Virus record (IMG/VR): IMGVR_UViG_3300035698_006860
Span: 1 to 44,150 of that record
Direction: 5' to 3' (one strand)
From: a virus
DNA: 44,150 nucleotides
Each line of letters opens with the position of its first letter. Position 1 is the stretch's first letter. The notes beneath the pieces were generated by a model. That model did no database searches and had not been told where the DNA came from. It worked only from the letters and a program-made list of their open reading frames with translations. This document shows positions 23,240 to 32,028 of this stretch, in pieces. Made by a program: the position numbers and the translations under genes.

Positions 23240-24451
23240 TTAGCCGTGTCCAGCACTACTACTATTCGCAATCGTGGTGACAAGTCCATTTTTTGTAGTA
23301 ATCCTGAAATTTGTCCCATCATCAAACCAGCCTGAAACCCCGGCACTACCGTCATAAGATTTATATTCAGCCGCCTGGACCTTGCCAGCCGTAGTCTGGC
23401 CAATATCACAACGATCAATATCTATATTTTTCATATACGCATTGGTCTTGGTATAAATAGCAAGTTCTGGAATATCAGCATCGCCTGAATTGTCATAAAT
23501 ACAACTAAACGTACAAACCTCAGCTCCTGAAGCCCCACTGACTGCCGCATAGAACATAGTTGAATCTGAAACACTTTTTATAAATATATTACTAACGAAC
23601 GATACACTCCGACGCCTCAACTCCACCCCTTCCTTTTTTAACTCCACATACGGCGTACTACCACTAGCAGCACTATATACCCCTATAATACCCTGCTCGG
23701 CATAAGTGTATGCGTTACGACCGTCAGCATCATATAACTGTAACTTCCCATCAGTAATATTGAAGAAGGTAGTAGCATTTCCAAGAAAACCATAATCCGC
23801 ACGAATCTTAATGGTACTTGTCGTTGGATTGAAATACATATACGAGCCGCTGTCACCATCAAGTGTCGAATCAGAACCGCTAGTTCCAGCATAAAAAATA
23901 CCTGTACTGCTCATAAATATTTTAAATTCTTCGTCTGTCGTTTTATCAAAAAAACCAACGTATGTCGATGTCATCCATAACCCATCAGCATCAGGTGCAC
24001 CAGTAGTTAAACCTGTACCTTTTATTATACGCTTGAGATCAAGATTAGCATAACCATCACTATCCAATCCATCACCAGCCCGTTCCGAATACTCCCGAAT
24101 ATCATTGGCATCCCTCCCGTAGACCTTGGCAGTGTCCTCAGATGTATGCGTACTCGTTTTATCAGCACCATCTTCAACACCTGAAACCTCAGCAGCCGTA
24201 ATCTTAATAGTCCCATCGTCGAGATCAACATTACCAACCTTCACTCGTGCATACGTCACGCCATTCTTGACATCATCCAAACTTGATATTTCCTCTTCAG
24301 CATATTCTTGAGGAAAGAATGCATATCCGTCCAGTGAACCAATAAGTGAACGCAATGCGTTTTCAAGTTGCTCGATTCGAACTTCAGGTGATATGCTCGG
24401 ATCAGAAATAGGCACAGACGGAAAACTACCTTTTACTATAGGTATCGTCAT
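23240..24451 (-). CDS. Tail fibre-like protein (403 aa)
   Basis: A helical N-terminal segment (EVRIEQLENALRSLIGSLDG) is followed by long beta-rich sequence with Ser/Thr/Gly and Asp repeats, including YVGFFDKTTDEEFKIFMSST and YMYFNPTTSTIKIRADYG. The end, GVSGWFDDGTNFRITTKNGL, is typical of phage fibre tips. The ATG overlaps the previous stop (ATGA) with GGAAG upstream. Its place after the adaptor and stabilisation genes supports a fibre or tail needle role. Confidence 0.7.
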   Translation of the reverse strand: MTIPIVKGSFPSVPISDPSISPEVRIEQLENALRSLIGSLDGYAFFPQEYAEEEISSLDDVKNGVTYARVKVGNVDLDDGTIKITAAEVSGVEDGADKTSTHTSEDTAKVYGRDANDIREYSERAGDGLDSDGYANLDLKRIIKGTGLTTGAPDADGLWMTSTYVGFFDKTTDEEFKIFMSSTGIFYAGTSGSDSTLDGDSGSYMYFNPTTSTIKIRADYGFLGNATTFFNITDGKLQLYDADGRNAYTYAEQGIIGVYSAASGSTPYVELKKEGVELRRRSVSFVSNIFIKSVSDSTMFYAAVSGASGAEVCTFSCIYDNSGDADIPELAIYTKTNAYMKNIDIDRCDIGQTTAGKVQAAEYKSYDGSAGVSGWFDDGTNFRITTKNGLVTTIANSSSAGHG

Positions 24452-26148
24452 AATTCTTCCGCCTCCGATTCCGTAGGCTCAATCTCGAAACTTGTAATTG
24501 AGAATGCTTCAGCGGCTGAATTCATACTCACCCTAAATCTAGCCTTGTGATTAGCAATATTAAATATTGCAGATACCCGATCATTATGTGTTGTTACCAA
24601 TGATGTAATTTCAGTTGCCACCTGACTTACCCCTTCGTTGATTGACATACTAATACTAAGAGTTGGACTTGAGCCATATCCCTTACCGTCAACGTAAATC
24701 TTGAACCATGCTGTATCTTCACTCAACGTCCGAACAAAATCCTTTGTATCTGCCCATGCATATATTGGCCTGGACACAGAATTACCCGCCTCAGCAAATG
24801 TCGGTGATATATCATCCCTGGTTGAATAATCAAACTTTGCACATTTGAGATTATCAACAGTAGTGCCAGTGACTGCCGTTCGACATACTGTATAAAATGG
24901 AATCATATTAGCATCGTTGATCGTATTATCATGCTCATACTCTCCCCATCCTTGTACACCAAGATGATGAGACGCTGAAACGTCAGCATTGTCTGGTAGC
25001 TTCCACTTTGACCAAGACTTCTGTAAGACATTGTACACATACGCAACATTTGGCCATTCAGCCGTTCCAGTAACAATCCAAAATGCAATTTCACCAGTAT
25101 CACGGTGAACACTGGCAAAGCAACGATCTTTGTACAATTGAGTATTAGATACGCCACCATCTCGCATGTCAGAAACAAATTGCGACCAGATGGGATTGCC
25201 AATAGGATAAAGTTCAGAGCCACCCGAATACGCGTAAATATTATTCGTACCAACGAAAAAATGAGCCTGGCCATATTTCGCCAATAATCTGGAGGACATC
25301 AACCCCACATCAGGATACCTGGACTCCCAGCGAATAAAGGGAGTGGTTGATATTTTATATCCGGCATAGATCGAATCTTCCTTATAACAAATGATCTCAC
25401 CTTTGAGGAGTTCTCCATTAAGAATCGCACCACCAGTATCATAAGCATAATAATAATTAAATGCCTCGGCAGTGAGAATGTCATCATGGTCCCAAATTTC
25501 AGACCACATTATCTCAAACTTATTAGTGCCCAGTAGGATGAGACGACCATTATAGAACAGAACTCGCTTGCATCTATTCGTCCCAATTGCGGTAAATGCA
25601 CCAGAACCTATGTCTGTATTGTACTGCTGAATGTAACATCCATTAGAGACATTTGTTCCCGTTGGAGTTACGTTTAATATGAGAAATTCGGCATCTGTAT
25701 CCGGCGTGCCATCAGAATCTTCATCGTCAATGACCTCACAAACATTGAACCAATAGTCATAAGCACCCTCAGTCACCTCTCCAGCATTTGCAACAAGAGC
25801 CCATCGAGTGTTCGCAAGGTCATAATAATGTGATGTCACCCTATATTTCGCAGTATCGTCTATGAGGCCAAAATGAAAGAATAATTTGCTATCATTCTCA
25901 AAATCTTCATGATGATAATACCCAAGACGCTGAATATTCGGCGCAGAAGAGACGGATCCAGCAGCATCCTCCCACCCGCTCGTTGGATAGAAGTAAACGA
26001 GCCCCGTCCGACTACTAACCAGACCATCTTTAAGGGAAATGTTCTGACAATTCGGCATGTTAGATGGGTCAATTGCAAGCGAAGATTTATCCTGCTTCAA
26101 TCCTGCATCCCAAATCGTTACGGGTATATTTGTATTTGTTACTGGCAT
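24448..26148 (-). CDS. Tail stabilisation (tail tube B / P22 gp10-like) protein (566 aa)
   Basis: A long beta-rich protein with repeated Trp/Tyr strands such as CKRVLFYNGRLILLGTNKFE, AHFFVGTNNIYAYSGG and VAYVYNVLQKSWSKWKLP, the propeller-like style of P22 gp10 and T7 gp12 type nozzle proteins. The N-terminal LKQDKSSLAIDPSNMPNCQN resembles the usual start of this group. It follows the adaptor gene, matching the gene order of podoviruses. AAGAG is a modest ribosome site. Confidence 0.68.
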   Translation of the reverse strand: MPVTNTNIPVTIWDAGLKQDKSSLAIDPSNMPNCQNISLKDGLVSSRTGLVYFYPTSGWEDAAGSVSSAPNIQRLGYYHHEDFENDSKLFFHFGLIDDTAKYRVTSHYYDLANTRWALVANAGEVTEGAYDYWFNVCEVIDDEDSDGTPDTDAEFLILNVTPTGTNVSNGCYIQQYNTDIGSGAFTAIGTNRCKRVLFYNGRLILLGTNKFEIMWSEIWDHDDILTAEAFNYYYAYDTGGAILNGELLKGEIICYKEDSIYAGYKISTTPFIRWESRYPDVGLMSSRLLAKYGQAHFFVGTNNIYAYSGGSELYPIGNPIWSQFVSDMRDGGVSNTQLYKDRCFASVHRDTGEIAFWIVTGTAEWPNVAYVYNVLQKSWSKWKLPDNADVSASHHLGVQGWGEYEHDNTINDANMIPFYTVCRTAVTGTTVDNLKCAKFDYSTRDDISPTFAEAGNSVSRPIYAWADTKDFVRTLSEDTAWFKIYVDGKGYGSSPTLSISMSINEGVSQVATEITSLVTTHNDRVSAIFNIANHKARFRVSMNSAAEAFSITSFEIEPTESEAEEL

Positions 26149-26158
26149 TTATGTACTC

Positions 26159-26371
26159 TTATTTGACTATATATCGTATCAAGAATATAATACCTGTCAT
26201 TAGCGGCACAAGCATCACCATGCTAATTTTAGCCATTACGTTATGACATCTTTCAAGTCTGTCAATCCTAATCTTAACTCCTGGCTTACCATTTCCATTT
26301 ATGAATACATCCCATTCGTTGAATTTTTTTATCACATACTCTTGAAAATCATCATTAGTCATCTTTACCAC
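26159..26371 (-). CDS. Small C-terminally anchored membrane protein (70 aa)
   Basis: A charged N-terminal part with the typical phrase NGNGKPGVKIRIDRLERCHN leads to one membrane segment, ISMVMLVPLMTGIIFLIRYI, at the end. This layout is common in small phage proteins next to tail genes, sometimes annotated as holin-like, without proof. It lies between the adaptor and stabilisation genes. Confidence 0.68.
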   Translation of the reverse strand: MVKMTNDDFQEYVIKKFNEWDVFINGNGKPGVKIRIDRLERCHNVMAKISMVMLVPLMTGIIFLIRYIVK

Positions 26372-26381
26372 TTTCTAATAA

Positions 26382-27641
26382 TTAATAACATCCATAAAAG
26401 AACCCGGCAGCACTATCACGATCACCCGTCTGAGTATTCGCCGGCACTTCCAAGTCACCATATAACATACTCATTCCACTAGCACCGCTCATGGTAGGAT
26501 CCCAACCATCCATACCATCATCGTCAATTTCAATAGCTTTTAATAACTTAATAGATCTTGCTTCATAAGTTCCAGCACTTTTTCGATTCCTGACATTCTC
26601 AAATCCGGTTGTTGTGGCCATTGCTATCAATAAATCATCCATATCGACAAGTTCACTAAAAGCACCTGCATTGTTCGTATAATCAAGATTCGCAGGCCAT
26701 GCATAATAGCGAATCCATACCGGATAATTATCATCAGGAACCTGGTAACACTCAAATGACCTAACACGATCATTACCTGTGACCATCAGAACACTAGGAC
26801 GGCCTGTCGAAGAATATTCAGGATTCGGTACAATCTTATCTAATATCTTTGGCGTAGTTATCCTAAGTGGATAATTTGAACCGCCATACGACTGACTATA
26901 TAAATTGATCGCATCGATATACAACGTCCCTGCTACATTATCAGCATACTTAATACCAATGGACTTGCAAGCGTCAATGCTTGAGAAGTCAAGATCCTTA
27001 GAGATTGTCTCTGAATCTTTCGTAACTTTATGGTATGTCCATTTATAAGCATCAGTAGCAGGGACATTACACGTAATATAATTAGTACGAACAGTGCCAG
27101 TTTCAGCACCGGCAGTTGCCTCAGATATTACAATCTGAATATCACCAGCAGACAAAGCAGTTGTTGAATAGGCCCAAAAACCTAACGCACCTGAAGTGAT
27201 GCCAGAAAGGTCAACCACTGGCGATTTGTCAGCACTGTACGATATTTGACCCGTCGGATCATCTACTGACACAATCTTAACAGATTTAGATCCTTCATGC
27301 CGATAAGTTGAGTCATGTGTAGTTGTCAATCCAGCACCTGCATCGGCCCATCCTGATTCACAATTACTCAATACTACACACGTATTATCGATCAATCTCG
27401 CATTTAACATTCTCTGAATCTGAGGCGGCATTGAATACTTGAACTTATCCTCTTCCAATATGAGAGAAGAGTCAGTTCGTAACATGTATGAAAAACGAAC
27501 CTTGCGCACAATAAGCTTCTGTGCCCAGTTGAGCCAGGTTACTATACGGTCGCCCTTGGTTGAGCCAGCAGTAGTAGTACCAGTTTCGCCTAAGTTACTC
27601 GCAACTTCAGCCACTAATTCAGTTACTGTTAAATTGTCCAT
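26382..27641 (-). CDS. Head-tail adaptor (P22 gp4 / T7 gp11-like) with inserted jelly-roll domain (419 aa)
   Basis: The start (TVTELVAEVASNLGE ... RIVTWLNWAQKLIVRKVRFS) and end (SELVDMDDLLIAMATTTGFE then a helical EARSIKLLKAIEIDDDGMDG) match podovirus adaptor proteins that dock below the portal. Residues about 88-250 look like an inserted beta-sandwich: SGWADAGAGLTTTHDSTYRH, GALGFWAYST and TLYIDAINLYS are typical of carbohydrate-binding-like jelly rolls. Such an insert could decorate the neck. AAGG is about ten bases upstream of the ATG. Confidence 0.7.
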   Translation of the reverse strand: MDNLTVTELVAEVASNLGETGTTTAGSTKGDRIVTWLNWAQKLIVRKVRFSYMLRTDSSLILEEDKFKYSMPPQIQRMLNARLIDNTCVVLSNCESGWADAGAGLTTTHDSTYRHEGSKSVKIVSVDDPTGQISYSADKSPVVDLSGITSGALGFWAYSTTALSAGDIQIVISEATAGAETGTVRTNYITCNVPATDAYKWTYHKVTKDSETISKDLDFSSIDACKSIGIKYADNVAGTLYIDAINLYSQSYGGSNYPLRITTPKILDKIVPNPEYSSTGRPSVLMVTGNDRVRSFECYQVPDDNYPVWIRYYAWPANLDYTNNAGAFSELVDMDDLLIAMATTTGFENVRNRKSAGTYEARSIKLLKAIEIDDDGMDGWDPTMSGASGMSMLYGDLEVPANTQTGDRDSAAGFFYGCY

Positions 27642-27643
27642 AA

Positions 27644-27832
27644 TTATTCAACCTTGGCAGCCTTGGCAGCCTTGGCAGCCTTGGCAGCCTTGGTAGCCTT
27701 GGATTTTCCAGGGCACGATTTGTTCTTACATTTCGGAAGAGCGTTGCCCATTGAGAACTTAAGTACCTCAGATTTCTTGAGCCTTGGACGCTCTCCGCAA
27801 TATTCACACATAAATCTTTTAGTCTCAATCAT
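27644..27832 (-). CDS. Zinc-ribbon protein with KAA-repeat tail (62 aa)
   Basis: CEYC (9-12) and CKNKSC (35-40) form a probable zinc ribbon, followed by GKSKATKAAKAAKAAKAAKV, an Ala/Lys repeat like histone H1 tails. The DNA repeat is nine bases long (five near-exact units at 27653-27700). AAAGGA lies eight bases before the ATG. The very short gap to the adaptor gene suggests co-translation. The role is unknown; nucleic-acid binding is plausible. Confidence 0.65.
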   Translation of the reverse strand: MIETKRFMCEYCGERPRLKKSEVLKFSMGNALPKCKNKSCPGKSKATKAAKAAKAAKAAKVE

Positions 27833-27848
27833 CAGTCAATCCTTTCAA

Positions 27849-28247
27849 TTAATGTCCAGTACGGTTAGTACCAAAAGCTACGAACGAAACCGTTACCGCG
27901 ACCGCCGTACTTACGAGCGGCAACATTACACCGGAGGTGTCATCACCAACCGTCTCAGCGGTTTCAGCATAGACAACAATTGCATCATTGTCCATGTCAT
28001 AACTAAACAAATATTTAACAGTCGCAAAACCCACGGCGGGCTCTACTTGAATGTTTACGGTATGCAATACGCCAAAGAATTGACTTAACGTGCGACCAGC
28101 AGGGATGGACCCAACTGCCGCGGTTAGCGGCGATAGCTTTCCATTAGCATCAGTGGTCGCGTCAATTACAATTGTTCCTGTCAATATTGCAAGTTGTCTG
28201 CTGATACGTTCAGCCTTTGCCGAGTACGGCGTTAAAACAGTAGCCAT
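27849..28247 (-). CDS. Virion structural protein candidate (132 aa)
   Basis: A short beta-rich protein: ILTGTIVIDATTDANGKLSP, then VNIQVEPAVGFATVKYLFSY and VVYAETAETVGDDTSGVMLP. It follows the three paralogous capsid-region proteins and shares their leader (TTAGGAGATTTTA before the ATG). A minor capsid or decoration role is inferred from position. The family is not recognised. Confidence 0.6.
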   Translation of the reverse strand: MATVLTPYSAKAERISRQLAILTGTIVIDATTDANGKLSPLTAAVGSIPAGRTLSQFFGVLHTVNIQVEPAVGFATVKYLFSYDMDNDAIVVYAETAETVGDDTSGVMLPLVSTAVAVTVSFVAFGTNRTGH

Positions 28248-28322
28248 AATAAAATCTCCTAAGTGTCGATTATTGTTCGTTTACCTTAGTTTTCGTTTAA
28301 AAATATTAACCACAAGTCAATA

Positions 28323-29126
28323 TTAACGACTTATCATTAAAAATACAGCGCAGAAATCTGCAGCAGCAGTAGCTACAGTCATACGGATACCAACGAACCC
28401 ATCAGCAGTTTCATCACCAGCAGCAACGCCGCCATCGTGAGAGCCGCCATCTGAATGAATCAACGCATCGCCCAACGCGCCAGTATCTTCTGTATACACA
28501 GCACACGGTCCCCAGGTCTGTACCCAAGCATAAATATCGTGAGAAGAGTCTGGAGTTGTGCCAACAGTTGACGGAACAGTAGGAACGCCAAGGGTGTAAC
28601 CTACACTGTCAGATCCAGCATCACAAATGACAGGTATCCTGTATGGATCCTTCATAATAATGCAGTCTGACGCCGTAGTCAACGCCGTTGTTACTGCATC
28701 ATATAAAGTGAACGTGACCGCATTAGTAGTATCGGCAGTATTACTCTTAATATGCAATACCTGACCTTCACCTGCACCATTAGTAATAAAGATGAACCCA
28801 TTGGCATAATCGTCAATCGCCGTTGTACCAAGGGCTGTAGCATCAGTAAGAACGGCAACAGTTGCAGCAGCCGCGACACCTGCGAGGAATCCTACATCTG
28901 AGGCATTGCCAATTATTTCCGCAGAAGTTTCCGTTGCGGCAGTACTTGCACCATACAACTTGCCCACAGAGAAGGCAGCATTGAAACGGGCAAGCCTAAA
29001 ATGGCGATAACCCACTGTTTTTTTAATCCCAACATTCGCCGGAATGCAACCGTTGGTTGTACTTTCAATTGATGTTTCATGCAACCCCAAAGTACAAGGA
29101 TTGAGATAGCGATTTTTCTGAGTCAT
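28323..29126 (-). CDS. Capsid-region structural protein, paralogue C (267 aa)
   Basis: It shares with the two genes upstream the N-terminal core FRLARFNAAFSVGKLYG, the central ITFTLYD-like block (VTFTLYDAVTTALTTASDCI) and DIYAWVQTWGPCAVY. It is clearly homologous but much more diverged than the other two are from each other. All follow the major capsid gene. Head decoration or a major minor-capsid protein is the best guess. Confidence 0.68.
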   Translation of the reverse strand: MTQKNRYLNPCTLGLHETSIESTTNGCIPANVGIKKTVGYRHFRLARFNAAFSVGKLYGASTAATETSAEIIGNASDVGFLAGVAAAATVAVLTDATALGTTAIDDYANGFIFITNGAGEGQVLHIKSNTADTTNAVTFTLYDAVTTALTTASDCIIMKDPYRIPVICDAGSDSVGYTLGVPTVPSTVGTTPDSSHDIYAWVQTWGPCAVYTEDTGALGDALIHSDGGSHDGGVAAGDETADGFVGIRMTVATAAADFCAVFLMISR

Positions 29127-29157
29127 GTTAAAATCTCCTAAATATCGATTTTCTTTT

Positions 29158-29198
29158 GTTAAAACGAGGACCGACCTACCTATTAAAGGCCGATCCTC
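29158..29198 (-). terminator. Hairpin after paralogue B (weak terminator candidate)
   Basis: GAGGACCGACCT (29166-29177) and AGGCCGATCCTC (29187-29198) pair as a 12-bp stem in leftward RNA with two G-U pairs and a nine-base loop. Only TTTT follows after CG. It lies between paralogues B and C and may adjust their relative expression rather than end transcription. Confidence 0.5.
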
Positions 29199-29225
29199 TA
29201 CCTACAGGAAGACACTAATATTGTT

Positions 29226-30038
29226 TTACGGTGCAATTTTCAAATACACTGGAGTGTACGAAGCAATAACCGCAACAGCAGCAGCGGACATCCGTTGGCC
29301 AATATGGCCCACAGTGCCGTCACTCACCACAACGCCTCCATCATAACTGGCACTAGCCGAAACCATCAATGCTTCACCATGGGCACCCACAGCCTCACTG
29401 TAAACAGCACACGGTCCCCAAGTCTGGAGCCAGGCGTAAATATCAACAGTTGAAGTAGGAGTCGTGCCAGAAGTCGAATTTACCGATGGGACACCAAGAA
29501 TATAACCAGTATTAGTAGGTCCATCGCCAAGGCAAATCAATGGCTTGGAATACGGATTCTTCTGAACGATACAATCAGTAGTCGCCGCCAGGGCGACCGT
29601 AAGCGGATCATACAATGTAAATGTAATTGCATTAGCCGACGTCGCAGCAGTACTGCTCTTAATTCGGAGCGTCTGACCAAGACCCGTGCTGAAAGTTATA
29701 TAAATATAACCCTTAGCATAAGCATTCTCAGCCGCAGACGCGAAAGCCGCAGTACTGGTAATTGTTATTTCCGTGTCACCAACAGAAGCAGCAGTAATAC
29801 CATTGTCAATCTCGTCAGAGAATGACGCAGCATTTGCAGTATCCATGCCATATAATTTACCAAGCTCAAACGCAGCATTGAATTTCCCAAGTCGAAAGAC
29901 GCGGTCATCAATTTGTACTCGCGTTCCGATATTTCCAGGAACGCAGCCCTTCTCATTAAGTACAACAGAAGTTTCACCTAATGCCAATTTTACCGGAACA
30001 GTATCACCGTCGTTTGGGTATCTAAGTCCAGTTGCCAT
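29226..30038 (-). CDS. Capsid-region structural protein, paralogue B (270 aa)
   Basis: The start at 30038 has GGAG nine bases upstream and matches the leader of paralogue A. The product shares almost the whole sequence of A in residues 13-165 (VPVKLALGETSV, GCVPGNIGTRVQIDDRVFRL, and GQTLRIKSSTAATSANAITF) but diverges in the C-terminal third, apart from DIYAWLQTWGPCAVYSEA. Its role is unknown, probably decoration of the head. Confidence 0.7.
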   Translation of the reverse strand: MATGLRYPNDGDTVPVKLALGETSVVLNEKGCVPGNIGTRVQIDDRVFRLGKFNAAFELGKLYGMDTANAASFSDEIDNGITAASVGDTEITITSTAAFASAAENAYAKGYIYITFSTGLGQTLRIKSSTAATSANAITFTLYDPLTVALAATTDCIVQKNPYSKPLICLGDGPTNTGYILGVPSVNSTSGTTPTSTVDIYAWLQTWGPCAVYSEAVGAHGEALMVSASASYDGGVVVSDGTVGHIGQRMSAAAVAVIASYTPVYLKIAP

Positions 30039-30700
30039 AATATAAATCTCCAAAAAATTTAAAAAGTTATTTTTTTTTACGGTGCAAGCGTCAAGTTTAC
30101 TGGAAGGTATGAATAAGCAGCCTCTACAGCCGCAGAGATCATGCTAGTTCCAATTATCCCATCAGTACCATCATTCGCTAAAACAGCACCATCGTACACG
30201 TCAGTAACGGCGATCATCAATGCCGCACCGGAAGCCCCAGTCGCCTCACTATAAACAGCACATGGTCCCCAAGTTTGGAGCCAGGCATAAATGTCAACCG
30301 AAGAAGACGGAGTTGTGCCCAGTGTGGAGGAAATAGTTGGTACGCCAAGGAACCAGCCGAAGTTTGCACCCGCATGACCATCACAGAGTAATGGTACGGA
30401 ATACGGATTCTTCTGAACGATACATTCAGTAGTCGTCGCCAGGGCGACCGTAAGCGGATCATACAATGTAAACGTAATTGCATTAGCCGACGTCGCAGCA
30501 GTACTGCTCTTAATTCGGAGCGTCTGACCAAGACCCGTGCTGAAAGTTATGTAAATATAACCCTTAGCATAAGCATTCTCAGCCGCAGACGCGAAAGCCG
30601 CAGTACTGGTGATTGTTATTTTCGTGTTACCAACAGAAGCAGCAGTAATGCCATTGTCAATCTCGTCAGAGAATGACGCAGCATTTGCAGTATCCACGCC
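29547..30700. repeat. About 300-bp near-identical direct repeat within paralogues A and B
   Basis: Bases 29547-29849 and 30398-30700 (offset 851) differ at about nine positions by eye, close to 97% identity. Many differences fall at third codon positions. The flanking parts of the same genes are far less alike. This is the mark of a recent duplication or gene conversion restricted to the middle of the genes. Recombination between copies could delete one gene. Confidence 0.85.
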
Positions 30701-30889
30701 GTACATCTTACCAAGCGCAAACGCGGCATTGAATTTCCCAAGTCGAAAGACGCGGTCGTCAATTTGTACTCGCGTTCCAATATTTCCAGGAACGCAGCCC
30801 TTCTCGACACTCTCAACAGAGGTTTCACCCAATGCTAATTTTACCGGGACGGTTGTACCATTATTGGGGTATCTAAGTCCAATTGCCAT
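30077..30889 (-). CDS. Capsid-region structural protein, paralogue A (270 aa)
   Basis: First of the three paralogues downstream of the major capsid gene. It starts MAIGLRYPNNGTTVPVKLAL and carries the shared blocks GCVPGNIGTRVQIDDRVFRL, AKGYIYITFSTGLGQTLRIK and DIYAWLQTWGPCAVY. Its leader GGAGATTTATATT-ATG is the same as for B. No domain is recognised. A virion decoration or minor head role follows from position and the mainly beta composition. Confidence 0.7.
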   Translation of the reverse strand: MAIGLRYPNNGTTVPVKLALGETSVESVEKGCVPGNIGTRVQIDDRVFRLGKFNAAFALGKMYGVDTANAASFSDEIDNGITAASVGNTKITITSTAAFASAAENAYAKGYIYITFSTGLGQTLRIKSSTAATSANAITFTLYDPLTVALATTTECIVQKNPYSVPLLCDGHAGANFGWFLGVPTISSTLGTTPSSSVDIYAWLQTWGPCAVYSEATGASGAALMIAVTDVYDGAVLANDGTDGIIGTSMISAAVEAAYSYLPVNLTLAP

Positions 30890-30965
30890 AATATAAATCT
30901 CCTTATCGCCTATGGTCAGGCTTGAAGGTCACATTGTCTTGTAACCCAAGGATTGATGTAATTAT

Positions 30966-30990
30966 TGGCCCCGGCAATAAGCCGGGGCCA
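30966..30990 (-). terminator. Strong hairpin immediately after the major capsid gene
   Basis: TGGCCCCGGC (30966-30975) and GCCGGGGCCA (30981-30990) form a perfect 10-bp GC-rich stem with loop AATAA, five bases past the capsid stop. No T-run follows on the minus strand, so it is more likely to protect the 3' end of capsid mRNA or slow RNA polymerase than to terminate fully. Confidence 0.6.
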
Positions 30991-30995
30991 CATTA

Positions 30996-32009
30996 TTACG
31001 ATGTTAAGTTAATCCCAAACACGACAGCCGTGCCTTTGGGATTGTTATTGACAACCTGACCCTTGACTACCATCTGACGTGCTTTGTCAAACGGCTGCTG
31101 GGTAGGTTCCTTCCAGTCTGTGTTTCTGAACCACATTCGCGGTTCATAAACCATGCTCAGCGTATCCTTACCAATGAACCACATTCGATTCTTTGGTGAA
31201 TACGGACTCGTGATGAATGGAATTCCACCGTACTCAACGGAGCGAATCCTGACATCACCCAATTTGACCGTTACAGTACGAAGCGTCTCACCAACTTCAT
31301 CTTCGTAGAAGTTTTTAACTGTGCGATGGCAAATAATAGCCTCACAACCACTGGCCCAAGTTTCAACACCATCGACAGCGTCACGCATGAAAATCGTAAG
31401 CCACTGGGCTGGATCCAGGTCAGTCATATCGTAACCATAATTACACCACCAACCATAAGTACCACGGCTGAGGTTTCCAACAGTCTTTGTACTTGGCGTG
31501 GTCGCGTCCGTACCAGGCTCGTCGGTATCGTCCCAACTAATATCAATATCTTCAACAAGCCCACGAAGACCGCAGAATTTGTCAACGCCAACCGCCTCAG
31601 TTGAGAACAAGTCCTCTTCCAGTGTCTTGGCGAAAGATTTTTCAAGATTCTTTATATATGCCTGCATCATGTTAAATACAGCATATTTTCCAGTATTCTC
31701 AAGCTCGTCATCACGATACCGAATGATACCACCGGCATAAGAAGTCCAAGCATAATGCGCCTGCGTGATGATTTCATCCTGGGAAAGTGTAATCTTTCCA
31801 CCGCGTCCCATAGCGCGTTGAATAGAAGAATTCTCACCGAATTCCAAATTAACAAAAACATTCTTCCCACCGACCTGTTTCTTACGGTGGGCAGAAATAT
31901 ACTTCATCATGTCCGTACTTTTGAAAACTTGGTTTTCAATTTTCGACGCATGATCGTCCAATGTCGAGCTGACGAAAGTTGTCAGCGTTTCTGAATATGT
32001 CGCAGTCAT
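30996..32009 (-). CDS. Major capsid protein (337 aa)
   Basis: The sequence has features of HK97-fold capsid proteins of the P22 type: an N-terminal helical arm, then GKNVFVNLEFGENSSIQRAM-type strand, GGIIRYRDDELENTGKYAVF and MMQAYIKNLEKSFAKTLEED (the spine helix with a conserved ELEN/R pattern), and a C-terminal RIRSVEYGGIPFITSPYSP and GKDTLSMVYEPRMWFRNTDW. It follows the scaffold candidate and portal, as expected, and a strong hairpin follows it. The exact family is assigned from pattern and context, not search. Confidence 0.82.
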   Translation of the reverse strand: MTATYSETLTTFVSSTLDDHASKIENQVFKSTDMMKYISAHRKKQVGGKNVFVNLEFGENSSIQRAMGRGGKITLSQDEIITQAHYAWTSYAGGIIRYRDDELENTGKYAVFNMMQAYIKNLEKSFAKTLEEDLFSTEAVGVDKFCGLRGLVEDIDISWDDTDEPGTDATTPSTKTVGNLSRGTYGWWCNYGYDMTDLDPAQWLTIFMRDAVDGVETWASGCEAIICHRTVKNFYEDEVGETLRTVTVKLGDVRIRSVEYGGIPFITSPYSPKNRMWFIGKDTLSMVYEPRMWFRNTDWKEPTQQPFDKARQMVVKGQVVNNNPKGTAVVFGINLTS

Positions 32010-32028
32010 TTATATAATCTCCGAATGC

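Noticed and set aside
27619-27828. Alternative minus-strand frame with RLPRLPRL repeats
   Set aside because: It is a shadow of the nine-base repeat. The overlapping frame has the zinc-binding cysteines and a good ribosome site.
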